DNA of 64,000 bases, taken from Nanohaloarchaea archaeon B1-Br10_U2g19. GTDB taxonomy: Archaea; Nanohalarchaeota; Nanosalinia; Nanosalinales; Nanosalinaceae. Both the position numbers and the translations under genes were made by a program. Each line of letters begins with the position of its first letter. Positions within the stretch are counted from its first letter, which is position 1. The notes below the pieces were generated by a model. It had not been told where the DNA came from. It did no database searches and worked only from the letters and a program-made list of their open reading frames with translations. Positions 1 to 7,813 of this stretch are shown here, in pieces. The DNA lies in NCBI GenBank assembly GCA_001563905.1, contig LKMO01000001.1, forward strand, positions 17,286-81,285. Direction: 5' to 3'.

Positions 1-85
1 TGATTGGTAAAGCTGAAAAAGTTATTATATTTTCATACAATAAAAATCAGGATTCAGTACTTATCTCAAGTAACTTTGTGAAACT

Positions 86-95
86 GATATAATAT
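86..95 (+). promoter_or_regulatory. TATA-like box of the pterin dehydratase gene
   Basis: The A/T block gatataatat lies about 35 bases before the ATG at 126. An archaeal start site 25-28 bases downstream would fall near 116-118, giving a leader of about 10 bases to ATG 126 and placing the TTG at 108 upstream of the transcript. This is inferred from spacing only. Confidence 0.35.
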
Positions 96-125
96 CTAAA
101 AACCTTCTTGAGTAAAACAGTTGGT

Positions 126-428
126 ATGTCTGAAGAACTATTATCTGATGAAAAGGTTAGAGAAAAACTGGAAAATCTTACAATATGGGGTTTCGAGAAC
201 GATAAACTTGTTACAAGAGTAGAGTTTGAAAACTATAAGGAGTCTGTTTTCTTTGCAAACACTGTTTTTGCCGTTGCTGAAGCAGAGTTCCACCATCCTA
301 AAGTAGTTGTGGAGTACGGTGCTGTAGAAGTTGATTTATGGAGCCATGATGTTGGAGGCGTGACTGAAAGAGATATCAAACTGGCTCAAAGAATCGAGGA
401 GAAACTTTCGGAGATAAAATGGAGCTGA
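126..428 (+). CDS. Pterin-4a-carbinolamine dehydratase (PCD/DCoH family)
   Basis: A 100-residue protein with the PCD signature: HHP at residues 56-58, WSHDVGG at 72-78 and T80-x-x-D83. The family dehydrates 4a-hydroxytetrahydropterins; in archaea without aromatic amino acid hydroxylases its role is unclear and a link to pterin or molybdopterin metabolism has been proposed. An in-frame TTG at 108 would add six residues, but there is no Shine-Dalgarno there and the TATA-like box at 86-95 fits ATG 126 better. The last bases of the gene hold the ribosome binding site of the following Nudix gene, so the two are probably translationally linked. Confidence 0.85.
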   Translation: MSEELLSDEKVREKLENLTIWGFENDKLVTRVEFENYKESVFFANTVFAVAEAEFHHPKVVVEYGAVEVDLWSHDVGGVTERDIKLAQRIEEKLSEIKWS

Positions 429-434
429 TAACGT

Positions 435-890
435 ATCAGAGTTCCTGAAGACGCCGACAGAGACTTCACAGCCGGAGCATTTATTGTTAAAGATGAGAAA
501 GTGCTGTTGTTGAAGCATAGAAAGCTTGGTTTCTGGGTTCAGCCAGGAGGACATGTAGAAGGTAGAGAAACTCCTGATGAGGCTGCTGTAAGAGAGGCTA
601 GAGAAGAAACAGGTTTAGAAGTCGAGATAGTGCAAAGTTACTTACCCAAAACTGATTTTGAAAGAGCAGAGGATCTGCCGCAACCCTTTAATGTAAATCT
701 TCACCCTATAACTGAGGATCACTATCACTGTGACTTCCAGTATCTATGCCGAGTAACAGAAAAGACGGAGGAAGATCCTGAGTATGAGAGCGAGGATGTA
801 GACTGGTTCTCTGCAGAAGAACTAGACGGTGTTGAAATGCCTGAAAATGCTAGGATAACTGCTTTGAGAGCTTTGGAAGCTGCGGATTAA
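435..890 (+). CDS. Nudix hydrolase, probable non-canonical ATC start
   Basis: A Nudix box (G-x5-E-x7-REAREETGL) covers about residues 39-61, so this should hydrolyse a nucleoside diphosphate linked to another group; the substrate cannot be read. Homology to Nudix proteins clearly starts near base 435, with the first strand encoded before base 501, yet there is no ATG, GTG or TTG between the in-frame stop at 429-431 and GTG 501. GGAGCTGAT at 421-429, one mismatch from the ideal Shine-Dalgarno, is followed five bases later by ATC (435-437), giving an N-terminus reading I/M-R-V-P-E-D. Alternatives are ATG 419 with one extra A at 430-431, or a shortened protein from GTG 501 that would lose a core strand. 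Its 3' end overlaps the convergent Nudix gene by 4 bp. Confidence 0.75.
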   Translation: MRVPEDADRDFTAGAFIVKDEKVLLLKHRKLGFWVQPGGHVEGRETPDEAAVREAREETGLEVEIVQSYLPKTDFERAEDLPQPFNVNLHPITEDHYHCDFQYLCRVTEKTEEDPEYESEDVDWFSAEELDGVEMPENARITALRALEAAD

Positions 891-1327
891 CGAGTGTCAA
901 TTAAGCGGTCTTCGGAAATTGTTTTCTTATCTTCAGCGTCTTTCAGCATCTTGTGTCTATTCTTTTTTCTCAAATCGAGTTTTTTAGCAGCATCTATTTT
1001 GTAGAATTTTGTGTCTATAATTTCGTTTTCGGTGTCAGGATTACTTTCTCCTTCACCTACTATCTCTGAAAGGTATGTGAATACTATTACGTCTTCTCCT
1101 GTTCTTGCGCTTTCCTCGAAGTATATGGCTTTGAGTTCTTTGGGCTCTATTATGTGGCCTGTTTCTTCTAGAACTTCTCTCTTAACTCCTTCTTTAGGTT
1201 TTTCGCCTTCTTCTAGTTTGCCTCCAGGAAAGTCCCATAATCCTTTAACGTGTTCTTTGCCTTCCTGTACTAGAAGTATTTCCTCTTCTTGGTTTCTTAC
1301 TATTGCGGCGGCTGCTAGAATTGTCAT
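887..1327 (-). CDS. Nudix hydrolase, MutT-like
   Basis: A 146-residue Nudix protein. The box is complete at residues 36-58 (GKLEEGE, then REVLEETGHI) and the N-terminal strand AAAAIVRNQEEEILLVQ is typical. A MutT-like role in cleaning oxidised nucleotides, or another NTP pyrophosphohydrolase role, is plausible but not shown by sequence. It lies 36 bp downstream of the TBP gene on the same strand and probably shares its transcript. It converges on the unrelated Nudix gene on the plus strand with a 4 bp overlap, so two Nudix genes sit tail to tail. Confidence 0.85.
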   Translation of the reverse strand: MTILAAAAIVRNQEEEILLVQEGKEHVKGLWDFPGGKLEEGEKPKEGVKREVLEETGHIIEPKELKAIYFEESARTGEDVIVFTYLSEIVGEGESNPDTENEIIDTKFYKIDAAKKLDLRKKNRHKMLKDAEDKKTISEDRLIDTR

Positions 1328-1363
1328 TTTTAAAATAAAAATAGGAGAAATGGATATGTTTTT

Positions 1364-1927
1364 CTAGAGAGCTCCGATTTCTCGGAGGTTCTCTTTTAGT
1401 GCTTCGATTCCGTTTCTAACGTCGTCGTAGGTTCTTCCTCCTGTACAGACAATTCTGCCTGATGAGAACAGTAGGAATACTACTTTCGGTTCGTCGATAC
1501 GGTATACTAGTCCTGGGAACTGTTCTGGTTCATACTCTGTTCCAACTAGTTCGAATGCTATCCTGTTTAGGTTGAGTGTGTGTTCTAGCTCTGAGGATGC
1601 AACCATGTTCTGTACTGTGATTTCTGGCTTGTTTGGGATATCGATTTCTGCTTCTCTTAGTTCATCGATAATCTTGTGTACTGCTTCCTTTGCCATGTCT
1701 GGGCTCTGGGTTCCTGTACATACTACTTTTCCTGATCCGAAGAGTAGTGCTGCAGCCTTCGGTTCTTCTAGTCTGTATACTAGTCCTGGGAACTGTTCTG
1801 GTTCATACTCTGTGTTCTCTAAATAGATTGCTATCCTGTCTAGAGGCATTCTTCTGTCTAGGGTTGTTGATGCTACTACGTTCTCAATTTTTATACCGTC
1901 ATCGTCGTCGAAACCTTCTTCGCTCAT
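1364..1927 (-). CDS. tbp: TATA-box binding protein (TBP)
   Basis: Archaeal TBP of 187 residues: an acidic N-terminus with four consecutive Asp, then two direct repeats, each with an N-terminal VVAST/MVASS strand, the strongly conserved block TEYEPEQFPGLVYR, and a LLFGSGKVVCTG or LLFSSGRIVCTG strand. It binds the TATA box and recruits TFB and RNA polymerase. A GTG at 1939 would add four residues, but GGTGG lies eight bases before ATG 1927, so 1927 is preferred. The upstream region is crowded with TATA-like elements (1971-2021), suggesting autoregulation. The short acidic tail at the N-terminus is typical of halophile TBPs. Confidence 0.97.
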   Translation of the reverse strand: MSEEGFDDDDGIKIENVVASTTLDRRMPLDRIAIYLENTEYEPEQFPGLVYRLEEPKAAALLFGSGKVVCTGTQSPDMAKEAVHKIIDELREAEIDIPNKPEITVQNMVASSELEHTLNLNRIAFELVGTEYEPEQFPGLVYRIDEPKVVFLLFSSGRIVCTGGRTYDDVRNGIEALKENLREIGAL

Positions 1928-1970
1928 TTTTAATACCACCTTAGTGTGAGGCTGACTCTGAAAAGAGAGT

Positions 1971-2021
1971 CCTTTTAAATAGCCTATATAGGTCCATTTA
2001 AAAATGAACTCTTTTAAAAGG
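1971..2021. promoter_or_regulatory. TBP promoter with four TATA-like elements
   Basis: Within 51 bases there are four TATA-like motifs: ccttttaaat (1971-1980), the perfect palindrome cctatatagg (1983-1992), a tttaaaaa run (1997-2004) and the palindrome cttttaaaag (2011-2020). The first and last form an inverted pair. The element nearest the gene is about 45 bases from the TBP ATG, so the start site is probably near 1945-1950. The others could be extra TBP binding sites for autoregulation or serve the plus-strand gene at 2105. Confidence 0.5.
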
Positions 2022-2104
2022 TGTGATTACAGCAGCTCAAGGATTAACCTACATAGCTTTCAATAATTGTATAAAAACAGGACGTCTGTATTTTTCTTAA
2101 GAAG

Positions 2105-2305
2105 ATGGACAAGACTACTAGACAGACAGTTCTTTTCATATCATTCATGTCTATGCTGGTAGCGACCTTCTTGTTCCTGTTTGTCTACTCTCCAGAACCT
2201 CTAGATATCTACAGACCTAGTGCGGAAGACATTATAGAAGGCTCACTGAACTTCTTGGAATGGGTAGGAGACACAATAATAGCTATCTTCAGAAGTATAT
2301 TCTAA
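2105..2305 (+). CDS. Small single-pass membrane protein
   Basis: A 66-residue protein of unknown function. Residues 8-28 form one strongly hydrophobic segment (LFISFMSMLVATFLFLFVY), followed by an acidic stretch and a second, weaker amphipathic or hydrophobic segment at the C-terminus (EWVGDTIIAIFRSIF). The short basic N-terminus before the membrane segment predicts an N-in orientation. It starts 177 bp from TBP, divergent to it, and is convergent with the L15e gene, from which it is 33 bp away. No family is recognised. Confidence 0.55.
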   Translation: MDKTTRQTVLFISFMSMLVATFLFLFVYSPEPLDIYRPSAEDIIEGSLNFLEWVGDTIIAIFRSIF

Positions 2306-2338
2306 AAATTTAAGAGAAAAAATATGTTGAAACGGTTT

Positions 2339-2914
2339 TTACTTACCGCGGTTGTCGTTAGCTCTTTGAGAAGGTCTTACCTTTTCAGCTCCCTTACCTT
2401 TGTTTCTAAGTCCTCGGGACTCTTTAGCTGAAGGTGTCAAACCTCTTTCAACTCTGTCACGTTTCTCTGTTATCCAGTTGAGATCATCATCGTTCTGGAT
2501 TTCAGATGCTTCAGGGTCAACCATGATTACTTCGAACCATTTGTAGTTACCGTCTTCGATAACCCAGTAAGAGTCTAGTACTTCTAGGTTCTTGTACTTC
2601 TTAGAAGCTCTCTCTTCTGCAATAACTTGCTTAGACTTTTTGGAAGAGTAACGGTTCTGTCCTGCAGTTCTTGGTCTTCTTCCGCCGGAAGGTCTTTCTC
2701 TTTTGCTTCCCCCTTTCTTTACACGAGATCTTATTACTTTAATACCGTTTTTAGCTTTGTATCCTTTACTTCTGGCTTTTGGTATCCGTGTCGGGTTTTC
2801 TGATTCAACTAAAGATTCTTCTTGTCTCCATTCGACAAGTCTCTGCTGCCATATCTCGTCGAGATTCTCTTTCGGTTGTTCGTACTGTTCCCGAGCATAT
2901 TTGTAGTAACTCAT
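2339..2914 (-). CDS. rpl15e: 50S ribosomal protein L15e
   Basis: A 191-residue L15e: the N-terminus MSYYKYAREQYEQP, the block RIPKARSKGYKAKNG and the basic GGRRPRTAGQNRYSSKKSKQ-type central region are diagnostic, as is the YWVIEDGNYKWFEVIMVDP strand. It is an archaeal/eukaryotic large-subunit protein that contacts 23S rRNA. The frame stays open for another 100 codons upstream, but that part runs through the promoter and antisense to the gene at 3048 and does not look like L15e. GAGGCT sits about eight bases before ATG 2914, which fixes the start. The protein is unusually basic for this proteome, as expected for rRNA binding. Confidence 0.95.
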   Translation of the reverse strand: MSYYKYAREQYEQPKENLDEIWQQRLVEWRQEESLVESENPTRIPKARSKGYKAKNGIKVIRSRVKKGGSKRERPSGGRRPRTAGQNRYSSKKSKQVIAEERASKKYKNLEVLDSYWVIEDGNYKWFEVIMVDPEASEIQNDDDLNWITEKRDRVERGLTPSAKESRGLRNKGKGAEKVRPSQRANDNRGK

Positions 2915-3047
2915 TTTTTGTAGCCTCTTACAACCTAAAAATGACAGGAAAATATTATAAACTCTATTCAGGTTTACCGTGACTTTTTTGCTGTTACGAC
3001 TCCGAAACACATAAAACATAGATGTGTTATTATTCCGATGTGATACT

Positions 3048-3422
3048 ATGCATCCAGCTATAAAAATTGCTTTTGGAGCCTTGATGGTAATCATCGGCGT
3101 ATTCAGTTCAGTAACCTTCTGGGAAGAGCTACTAACATTAGTCCAGGCAAGTATCGGGCCACTACTGGTGCTTGTAGGTGCCTTTATAGTCTGGCTTGAA
3201 AGCGACGAACTCAAGATGAGAAGAGAACAGAAAAAACAACAGAGAAAAGGTTTTGAGAAGTTCGCAAATGAGTCAGATCAAAAGAAGGAAAAGAAAGAGA
3301 AGAAGGAGAAGAAGGCTGCTGAAGAACCTGAAGAGCAAGAAGGACATACCTGTTCTGACTGTGGAAAAACTTTCGACACTCAGAGAGGTCTAAGCATCCA
3401 TCGGGCACAGAAACACAAATAA
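3048..3422 (+). CDS. Membrane protein with C-terminal C2H2 zinc finger
   Basis: From ATG 3048 the protein has 124 residues in three parts: two hydrophobic segments (about residues 5-25 and 33-52, IKIAFGALMVIIGVF and PLLVLVGAFIVWL), a highly charged Lys/Glu linker, and a C-terminal C2H2 finger, C-x2-C-x12-H-x4-H (CSDCGKTF...HRAQKH). A GTG at 3024 would add eight residues without a clear ribosome site. The finger presumably faces the cytoplasm and could bind nucleic acid or a partner at the membrane; no function is known to me. It is divergent from L15e with a 133 bp intergenic region. Confidence 0.75.
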   Translation: MHPAIKIAFGALMVIIGVFSSVTFWEELLTLVQASIGPLLVLVGAFIVWLESDELKMRREQKKQQRKGFEKFANESDQKKEKKEKKEKKAAEEPEEQEGHTCSDCGKTFDTQRGLSIHRAQKHK

Positions 3423-3461
3423 CGCAGCATAAAAGCTGCAAAGATTTATTTCTTTATTTTC

Positions 3462-5129
3462 TTATTGGCTATCGTATAGACTCCTTACTTTCTCGACATT
3501 ATCAGCCTCGTTCTTATCTTCTCGAAACTGTTTAAGTCTAGGGAAACGTAGAGCATATCCTGAAGAGTAGTTTGGAGATTTCTGTATCTCTTCGTACTCT
3601 GCTTCCACAATAACGTCAGGCCTGATTTTTATTTCCCGGCCTTCTTCTCTAACTATTAAGGGTTCTAAACGTTCGGTGAGCTCTTCTAGCTGCTCGTCTG
3701 TCAGCCCGGTAGCCATCTTACCGACTTCTAGGTACTCGTCTTTCTCAGGACTGTAACAGCCAAGCCTTAGACTTCCTATCCAGCCTTTTCTTCGGCCTTC
3801 TCCCCATTCTCCGCCTATGATCGCGAGATCAAGAGTCTCCATAACAGGTTTCAGTTTAACCATGTAGCCTACTCGTGACCCGGGCTTGTACTTTGCGTCC
3901 TGTTTCTTCATCATTATTCCTTCGTGTCCTTCACTCAGGGCTTTTTGCTGCATAGATGTAACTTTCTCTTCTTTGTCGGTCACTGTCCTGTCCACTAGTC
4001 TCAGCTCTCCTTCGACTTCTTCCACTATTTCTTCTAGCTTTGACCATCTCTCAGTATACTTTTTGTCAAGAAGAGACTCTTCGGAGTAGATGATATCAAA
4101 AGGTCTGAGTTCTACAGGTATCTGTTTTTCCAGTTTCTGGATATCATACTTTCTCTTTATCCTCTTCGATAGTTTCTGGAACGGAATACTTGAACCGTCT
4201 TCAGGATCGTAAGCAACTACTTCGGTATCGATAATACAGTTGCAGGCTTCCAGATTGTTTTTAGCAGCTCTAACTATATCCGGGAACTGTTTGGTAACAT
4301 CTTCCAATCTGCGGGTGAAAACCTTTACCTCCCCATCTTTTACGTGTATTTGAGCTCTCATTCCATCATACTTGTAATCGATAACAGCAGGTTTTCCAAC
4401 GGTTTCAAAGCCTTCATCTATAGTATCTACTTTTTTTGCTAGCATAGATTTTATTGGACGGAAAACCTGTATTTCTATTCTTCTGACCTCTTCAATACCT
4501 TCGGTACAGGCCTTTGCCACCTTTGAGAAATCGGTAGAAAGATCGTAGGCTCTTTGAATATCATCTGCATATTCTCCGTCAAAGAATGCTTCAGAAAGTG
4601 CGTCTCGTACTATGCCTTCTCCTACGCCCAGTCTCAGATTCTGTAGGACTGTTCTTGTTATATAACGTGCTTCTTCAGGACTTGCTGAAGATATCAAGTC
4701 GGCAACATGCTTCTTTTTTGTATCCATGTCGACGGAGTCAAGACTTTTTTCGCTCATTTTCGCTACTTTTTCAAGTCTTTGAAGCACTTTCTCTACGGTA
4801 AGGTCTTGGGACATTAGTCTTTGCTGGGTCTTGGTTTCGACCATTTCCTCTGCTACTATTCCAAGATCTCCTTTGTCTCTCCAAGCATCTTCTACGTCTC
4901 CTTTGCTTTTACCGGTTGCCTGGCTTATGATCTCTACCATTGTCTTACTGGAGATACCGAGATCAAGATCCTTCCATTCTGGGAACGGACGTCCCATTGC
5001 AAGCAGAACTATGTCTTCAATATTTTTTTCTGAGTCTTCGAAAAGTTCGGCTAGTATACTTGTTTTTTCGAGAGTAGACTGGGTTTCTCCGAGTCTGCTG
5101 TAGGTTTCAACCAGTTTTGAGTACTCCAT
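3462..5129 (-). CDS. lig: ATP-dependent DNA ligase
   Basis: A 555-residue archaeal replicative-type ligase. An alpha-helical DNA-binding domain (about 1-215) is followed by the adenylation domain with the catalytic Lys253 in KYDGMR, motif III DTEVVA (301-306), motif IV EGIMMKK (403-409) and motif V MVKLK (423-427), then an OB-fold (about 430-555) ending in the family's ALRFPRLKQFREDK. It seals nicks using ATP during replication and repair. Motif I has Met where many archaeal ligases have Glu (KYDGER). Length is normal. The start is ATG 5129, 61 bp from the divergent nitroreductase gene. Confidence 0.96.
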   Translation of the reverse strand: MEYSKLVETYSRLGETQSTLEKTSILAELFEDSEKNIEDIVLLAMGRPFPEWKDLDLGISSKTMVEIISQATGKSKGDVEDAWRDKGDLGIVAEEMVETKTQQRLMSQDLTVEKVLQRLEKVAKMSEKSLDSVDMDTKKKHVADLISSASPEEARYITRTVLQNLRLGVGEGIVRDALSEAFFDGEYADDIQRAYDLSTDFSKVAKACTEGIEEVRRIEIQVFRPIKSMLAKKVDTIDEGFETVGKPAVIDYKYDGMRAQIHVKDGEVKVFTRRLEDVTKQFPDIVRAAKNNLEACNCIIDTEVVAYDPEDGSSIPFQKLSKRIKRKYDIQKLEKQIPVELRPFDIIYSEESLLDKKYTERWSKLEEIVEEVEGELRLVDRTVTDKEEKVTSMQQKALSEGHEGIMMKKQDAKYKPGSRVGYMVKLKPVMETLDLAIIGGEWGEGRRKGWIGSLRLGCYSPEKDEYLEVGKMATGLTDEQLEELTERLEPLIVREEGREIKIRPDVIVEAEYEEIQKSPNYSSGYALRFPRLKQFREDKNEADNVEKVRSLYDSQ

Positions 5130-5190
5130 GTTGAATAGTTTCTGAACTGAAATGTTTAAACAGTAGGCTCTACAATAAATACTTAGTTAG

Positions 5191-5835
5191 ATGAGCACTT
5201 TCGAATCCGTGATGGAGTTATCTTCATTTGAGACTTGTAGGAAAGAAGTTATATCTAGAAAAACTATAGGAAGAATTCTGGAGGCAGGTAGACAGGCTCC
5301 TTCTCCAGGAAATGTTCAGTCTTTAGAGTTTATAGTAGTTGAAGATGAGGATAGAAGAGAGATGCTTTCAGAGTCTGTAAATGATGAGAGAGTTGCCGAA
5401 GCACCTACATCAGTTATATTGGTGGAGGATGTTGATAGGATGACGAGGCATGTAGGCCATGATTTGAGTCAAGAGTTCTGTAATGCTGAAGTCGCGTGTT
5501 CTGTTCAGAACATGCGTTTAACAGCTGCAGATGAAGGTATATCATCTTGTTGGATAAGCGGTTTTGACGAGATGGTTGTTGCTGACCAGTTCAGTGTGCC
5601 TGACGGTAAAACGCCTTTGGCTGTTGTATCTTTCTGTTATACGGATGATCCTGTGAAGAGACCTCAGAAGTTTGGTTTAAACAGTGTTTGTTTCTATGAT
5701 GAGTATGGTAACCAGGTAGGAAGCGTTTTTGATGACTTTGAGTTTCCGGGAATAAAGGAGTCGAGTGAAGTCTATGGTAAGAAGGCGAAAGGATTAACCG
5801 ATAAGTTGAGGAGAAAAGTAAGGGAGTTTTTATAA
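5191..5835 (+). CDS. Nitroreductase-family FMN oxidoreductase
   Basis: A 214-residue member of the nitroreductase fold. The N-terminal ILEAGRQAPSPGNVQSLEFIVVED matches the FMN-phosphate binding part of the family, and the central CNAEVACSVQNMRLTAADEGISSCWISGFDE matches the second half of the fold, where the partner subunit completes the active site. Such proteins are homodimers that reduce quinones, flavins or nitro compounds with NAD(P)H. The C-terminal 40 residues, ending in a basic KGLTDKLRRKVREFL, go beyond the typical domain. Substrate is unknown. Promoter A/T elements lie in the 61 bp gap to the ligase gene. Confidence 0.8.
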   Translation: MSTFESVMELSSFETCRKEVISRKTIGRILEAGRQAPSPGNVQSLEFIVVEDEDRREMLSESVNDERVAEAPTSVILVEDVDRMTRHVGHDLSQEFCNAEVACSVQNMRLTAADEGISSCWISGFDEMVVADQFSVPDGKTPLAVVSFCYTDDPVKRPQKFGLNSVCFYDEYGNQVGSVFDDFEFPGIKESSEVYGKKAKGLTDKLRRKVREFL

Positions 5836-5957
5836 ATATTAAGAATAAAGTATTGTTTACCGGGTAATAGTAAACCAAGTTCTGAAAAGTTACAGAACCG
5901 CATAAGGTTTATAACTACCCGTAGAAAACGATTTGTTAAAGAACGGTGTAAAAAACA

Positions 5958-6779
5958 ATGGTTGCGAGCCAAGAGACGCTAGACAAGCTTGAAGATATCG
6001 GATTGAATATGTACGAAAGGAAAATTTATTCAGCTCTATTAGGAAGAGGTGTATCAACAGCTGGTGAACTGTCAGAGATGACAAACGTACCTCGATCAAG
6101 AGCGTATGACGTACTTGAGTCTCTTGCAGAGAAAGGCTTCTCTGTAATCAAATCTTCGCAGCCAATGGAGTATGTAGCAATCCCTCCACAACAAGCAATC
6201 GAAAACATAAAGAAACAGCACCAGAAAGAACTAGAAGAAAAACTAAACAGACTAGACAACTTCAAAGGCTCAGAAGCCGTAGATGAACTAGAAAACTTAT
6301 ACGACCAAGGATTAGAACTTGTTGAACCTGAAGAAATGTCCGGATCACTGAAAGGAAGACATCAGATCCAACAACATATGGGAACAATGTTCCAAGAAGC
6401 TGATGAAAGTATCAAAATGGTTACTTCTGAGAAAGGACTCAAAGACCTACATGACAATCATGCAGACTTCCTTGCAGAAGCTAAAGATAAAGGAGTAAAC
6501 GTGAGAATTCTAGCTCCAGTATCAGATAATAACAAAGCAGAGTTTGAAGAACTAAGCCAAGTAGCTGAAGTAAGACACATGGAGCATAAAGAAGAGTTCA
6601 ATGTTCCAGAAGGAAGCTTCGCAGTAATCGACAACGACGCACTAACAATGTCAATGACTCATGAAGACGTCCACCAGACACAGGACACAGCATTCTGGAC
6701 AAAAAGCGGTCACATGGCCGACAACATGATGGAGCCAGTATTTGACATGCTCTGGCACCACTCCCAAGATCCTAAGTAA
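5958..6779 (+). CDS. TrmB-family transcriptional regulator
   Basis: A 273-residue regulator. Residues 5-75 form a TrmB-type winged helix (LNMYERKIYSALLGRGVSTA, then VPRSRAYDVLESLAEKGF), followed by a coiled helix (about 80-105) and a C-terminal phospholipase D-like sensor domain (about 125-270, QHMGTMFQEADESIKMVTS...). TrmB proteins in archaea sense sugars or other metabolites and act as repressors or activators. It stands alone: 122 bp after the nitroreductase gene and convergent with the SppA-like gene, so the regulon cannot be read from context. Confidence 0.85.
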   Translation: MVASQETLDKLEDIGLNMYERKIYSALLGRGVSTAGELSEMTNVPRSRAYDVLESLAEKGFSVIKSSQPMEYVAIPPQQAIENIKKQHQKELEEKLNRLDNFKGSEAVDELENLYDQGLELVEPEEMSGSLKGRHQIQQHMGTMFQEADESIKMVTSEKGLKDLHDNHADFLAEAKDKGVNVRILAPVSDNNKAEFEELSQVAEVRHMEHKEEFNVPEGSFAVIDNDALTMSMTHEDVHQTQDTAFWTKSGHMADNMMEPVFDMLWHHSQDPK

Positions 6780-6888
6780 GTCCTAATACTTTTTTCCACA
6801 TATCCTTTTCTATTTAATTTAGCTTTCTAAGAACCCTACTATACTTTGATAGAAGAAATAAAATAAGAAAAGTAATTCTCGGGTTTAT

Positions 6889-7758
6889 TTACCCAAGTCT
6901 TGAGCTTAGATGGTATTCTTGGAACAGGTTAAGACCTGAATCAACAAACAGAAGATCTAAGAAGTTAAACGGTTGCTCAGTTTCAACTTTGAAAGTACTA
7001 AGCTCTTTCTCTGTCATGTTCTCTGCTTCTGCAACAGCTTCGTTCTGCCGTCCAAGAGTATCAACCATGTTGAGCTCTTCTGCTTCAGATCCTAGGATAA
7101 CTCGGCCTGTTTCAATCTCTTCAAGATCTTCTTCAGTTATGTTACGTTCCTGTTCTACAGTTAGTAGAAACTCTTCATGTACTTGGTCTATCAGGTTTTC
7201 AAGTACTTCTAATTCTTCATCAGTAGCGTTTTGGAACGGAGATCCGACCTCTTTGTACTCTCCTCCTGTCACATTCACATAGTTTATACCGTAGTTGTCA
7301 AGCAGTTCTGAGAACTCTAAGTAAGATCCTGTTACGCCTATGCTTCCTGTTAAACTTGCGGAGTCTGAAACTATTTTGTCACATCCTAGGGATGCTAGAT
7401 AGGCTCCTGATGCCGAAACGTCTCTGAAACGGCATACTGTAGGTACTTCTACAGAGTCTATTGAGTCCATAACTTCTTTGGAGGCTACAACTGCTCCTCC
7501 TCCGGAGTTCCACTCGTATATTATCGCGTCCGCACCTTGTTCTACTGCTTGGTCGTTCAGTTCATCTACTCTTTCAGGAGTAATAGCTTCTGATCCGAAG
7601 CCTCCGCTTGAAGGCATTATCTGGCCGTCCATTGAGATTACTCCGGCCTGTCCTTGGGCAGCGTCCCAGTTGTCCCAGCTGCTCCAGTCCCAGTTTAGAA
7701 ATGCGGTACTTAATCCTGTTAACATCAGTAAAATCAGTATTATAGCGTACTTTCTCAT
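6889..7758 (-). CDS. sppA: Signal peptide peptidase SppA-like serine protease (S49)
   Basis: A 289-residue exported or membrane-anchored S49 peptidase with a hydrophobic N-terminal segment (residues 4-19, then A-F). The catalytic dyad is visible: Ser117 in SASGAY and Lys169 in GGEYKEVGSPF, 52 residues apart, as in short archaeal and Bacillus-type SppA. DSASLTGSIGVTGSYLEF between them is the family's oligomer-forming region. The enzyme degrades leftover signal peptides in the membrane. The start is divergent from elp3, 55 bp away. Confidence 0.9.
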   Translation of the reverse strand: MRKYAIILILLMLTGLSTAFLNWDWSSWDNWDAAQGQAGVISMDGQIMPSSGGFGSEAITPERVDELNDQAVEQGADAIIYEWNSGGGAVVASKEVMDSIDSVEVPTVCRFRDVSASGAYLASLGCDKIVSDSASLTGSIGVTGSYLEFSELLDNYGINYVNVTGGEYKEVGSPFQNATDEELEVLENLIDQVHEEFLLTVEQERNITEEDLEEIETGRVILGSEAEELNMVDTLGRQNEAVAEAENMTEKELSTFKVETEQPFNFLDLLFVDSGLNLFQEYHLSSRLG

Positions 7759-7813
7759 ACAAAATGTTTAGTGGTTGTGTCTCTTTTTAACTCTTGATGC
7801 ATATCTCAACCAT

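Noticed and set aside
501-890. GTG 501 as the true start of the Nudix gene
   Set aside because: It has no Shine-Dalgarno and cuts off a core strand that is clearly encoded upstream in the same frame.
2915-3214. A 100-codon open frame in front of L15e
   Set aside because: It runs through the divergent promoter and antisense to the zinc-finger gene, and its sequence has no likeness to L15e. A ribosome site fixes ATG 2914.
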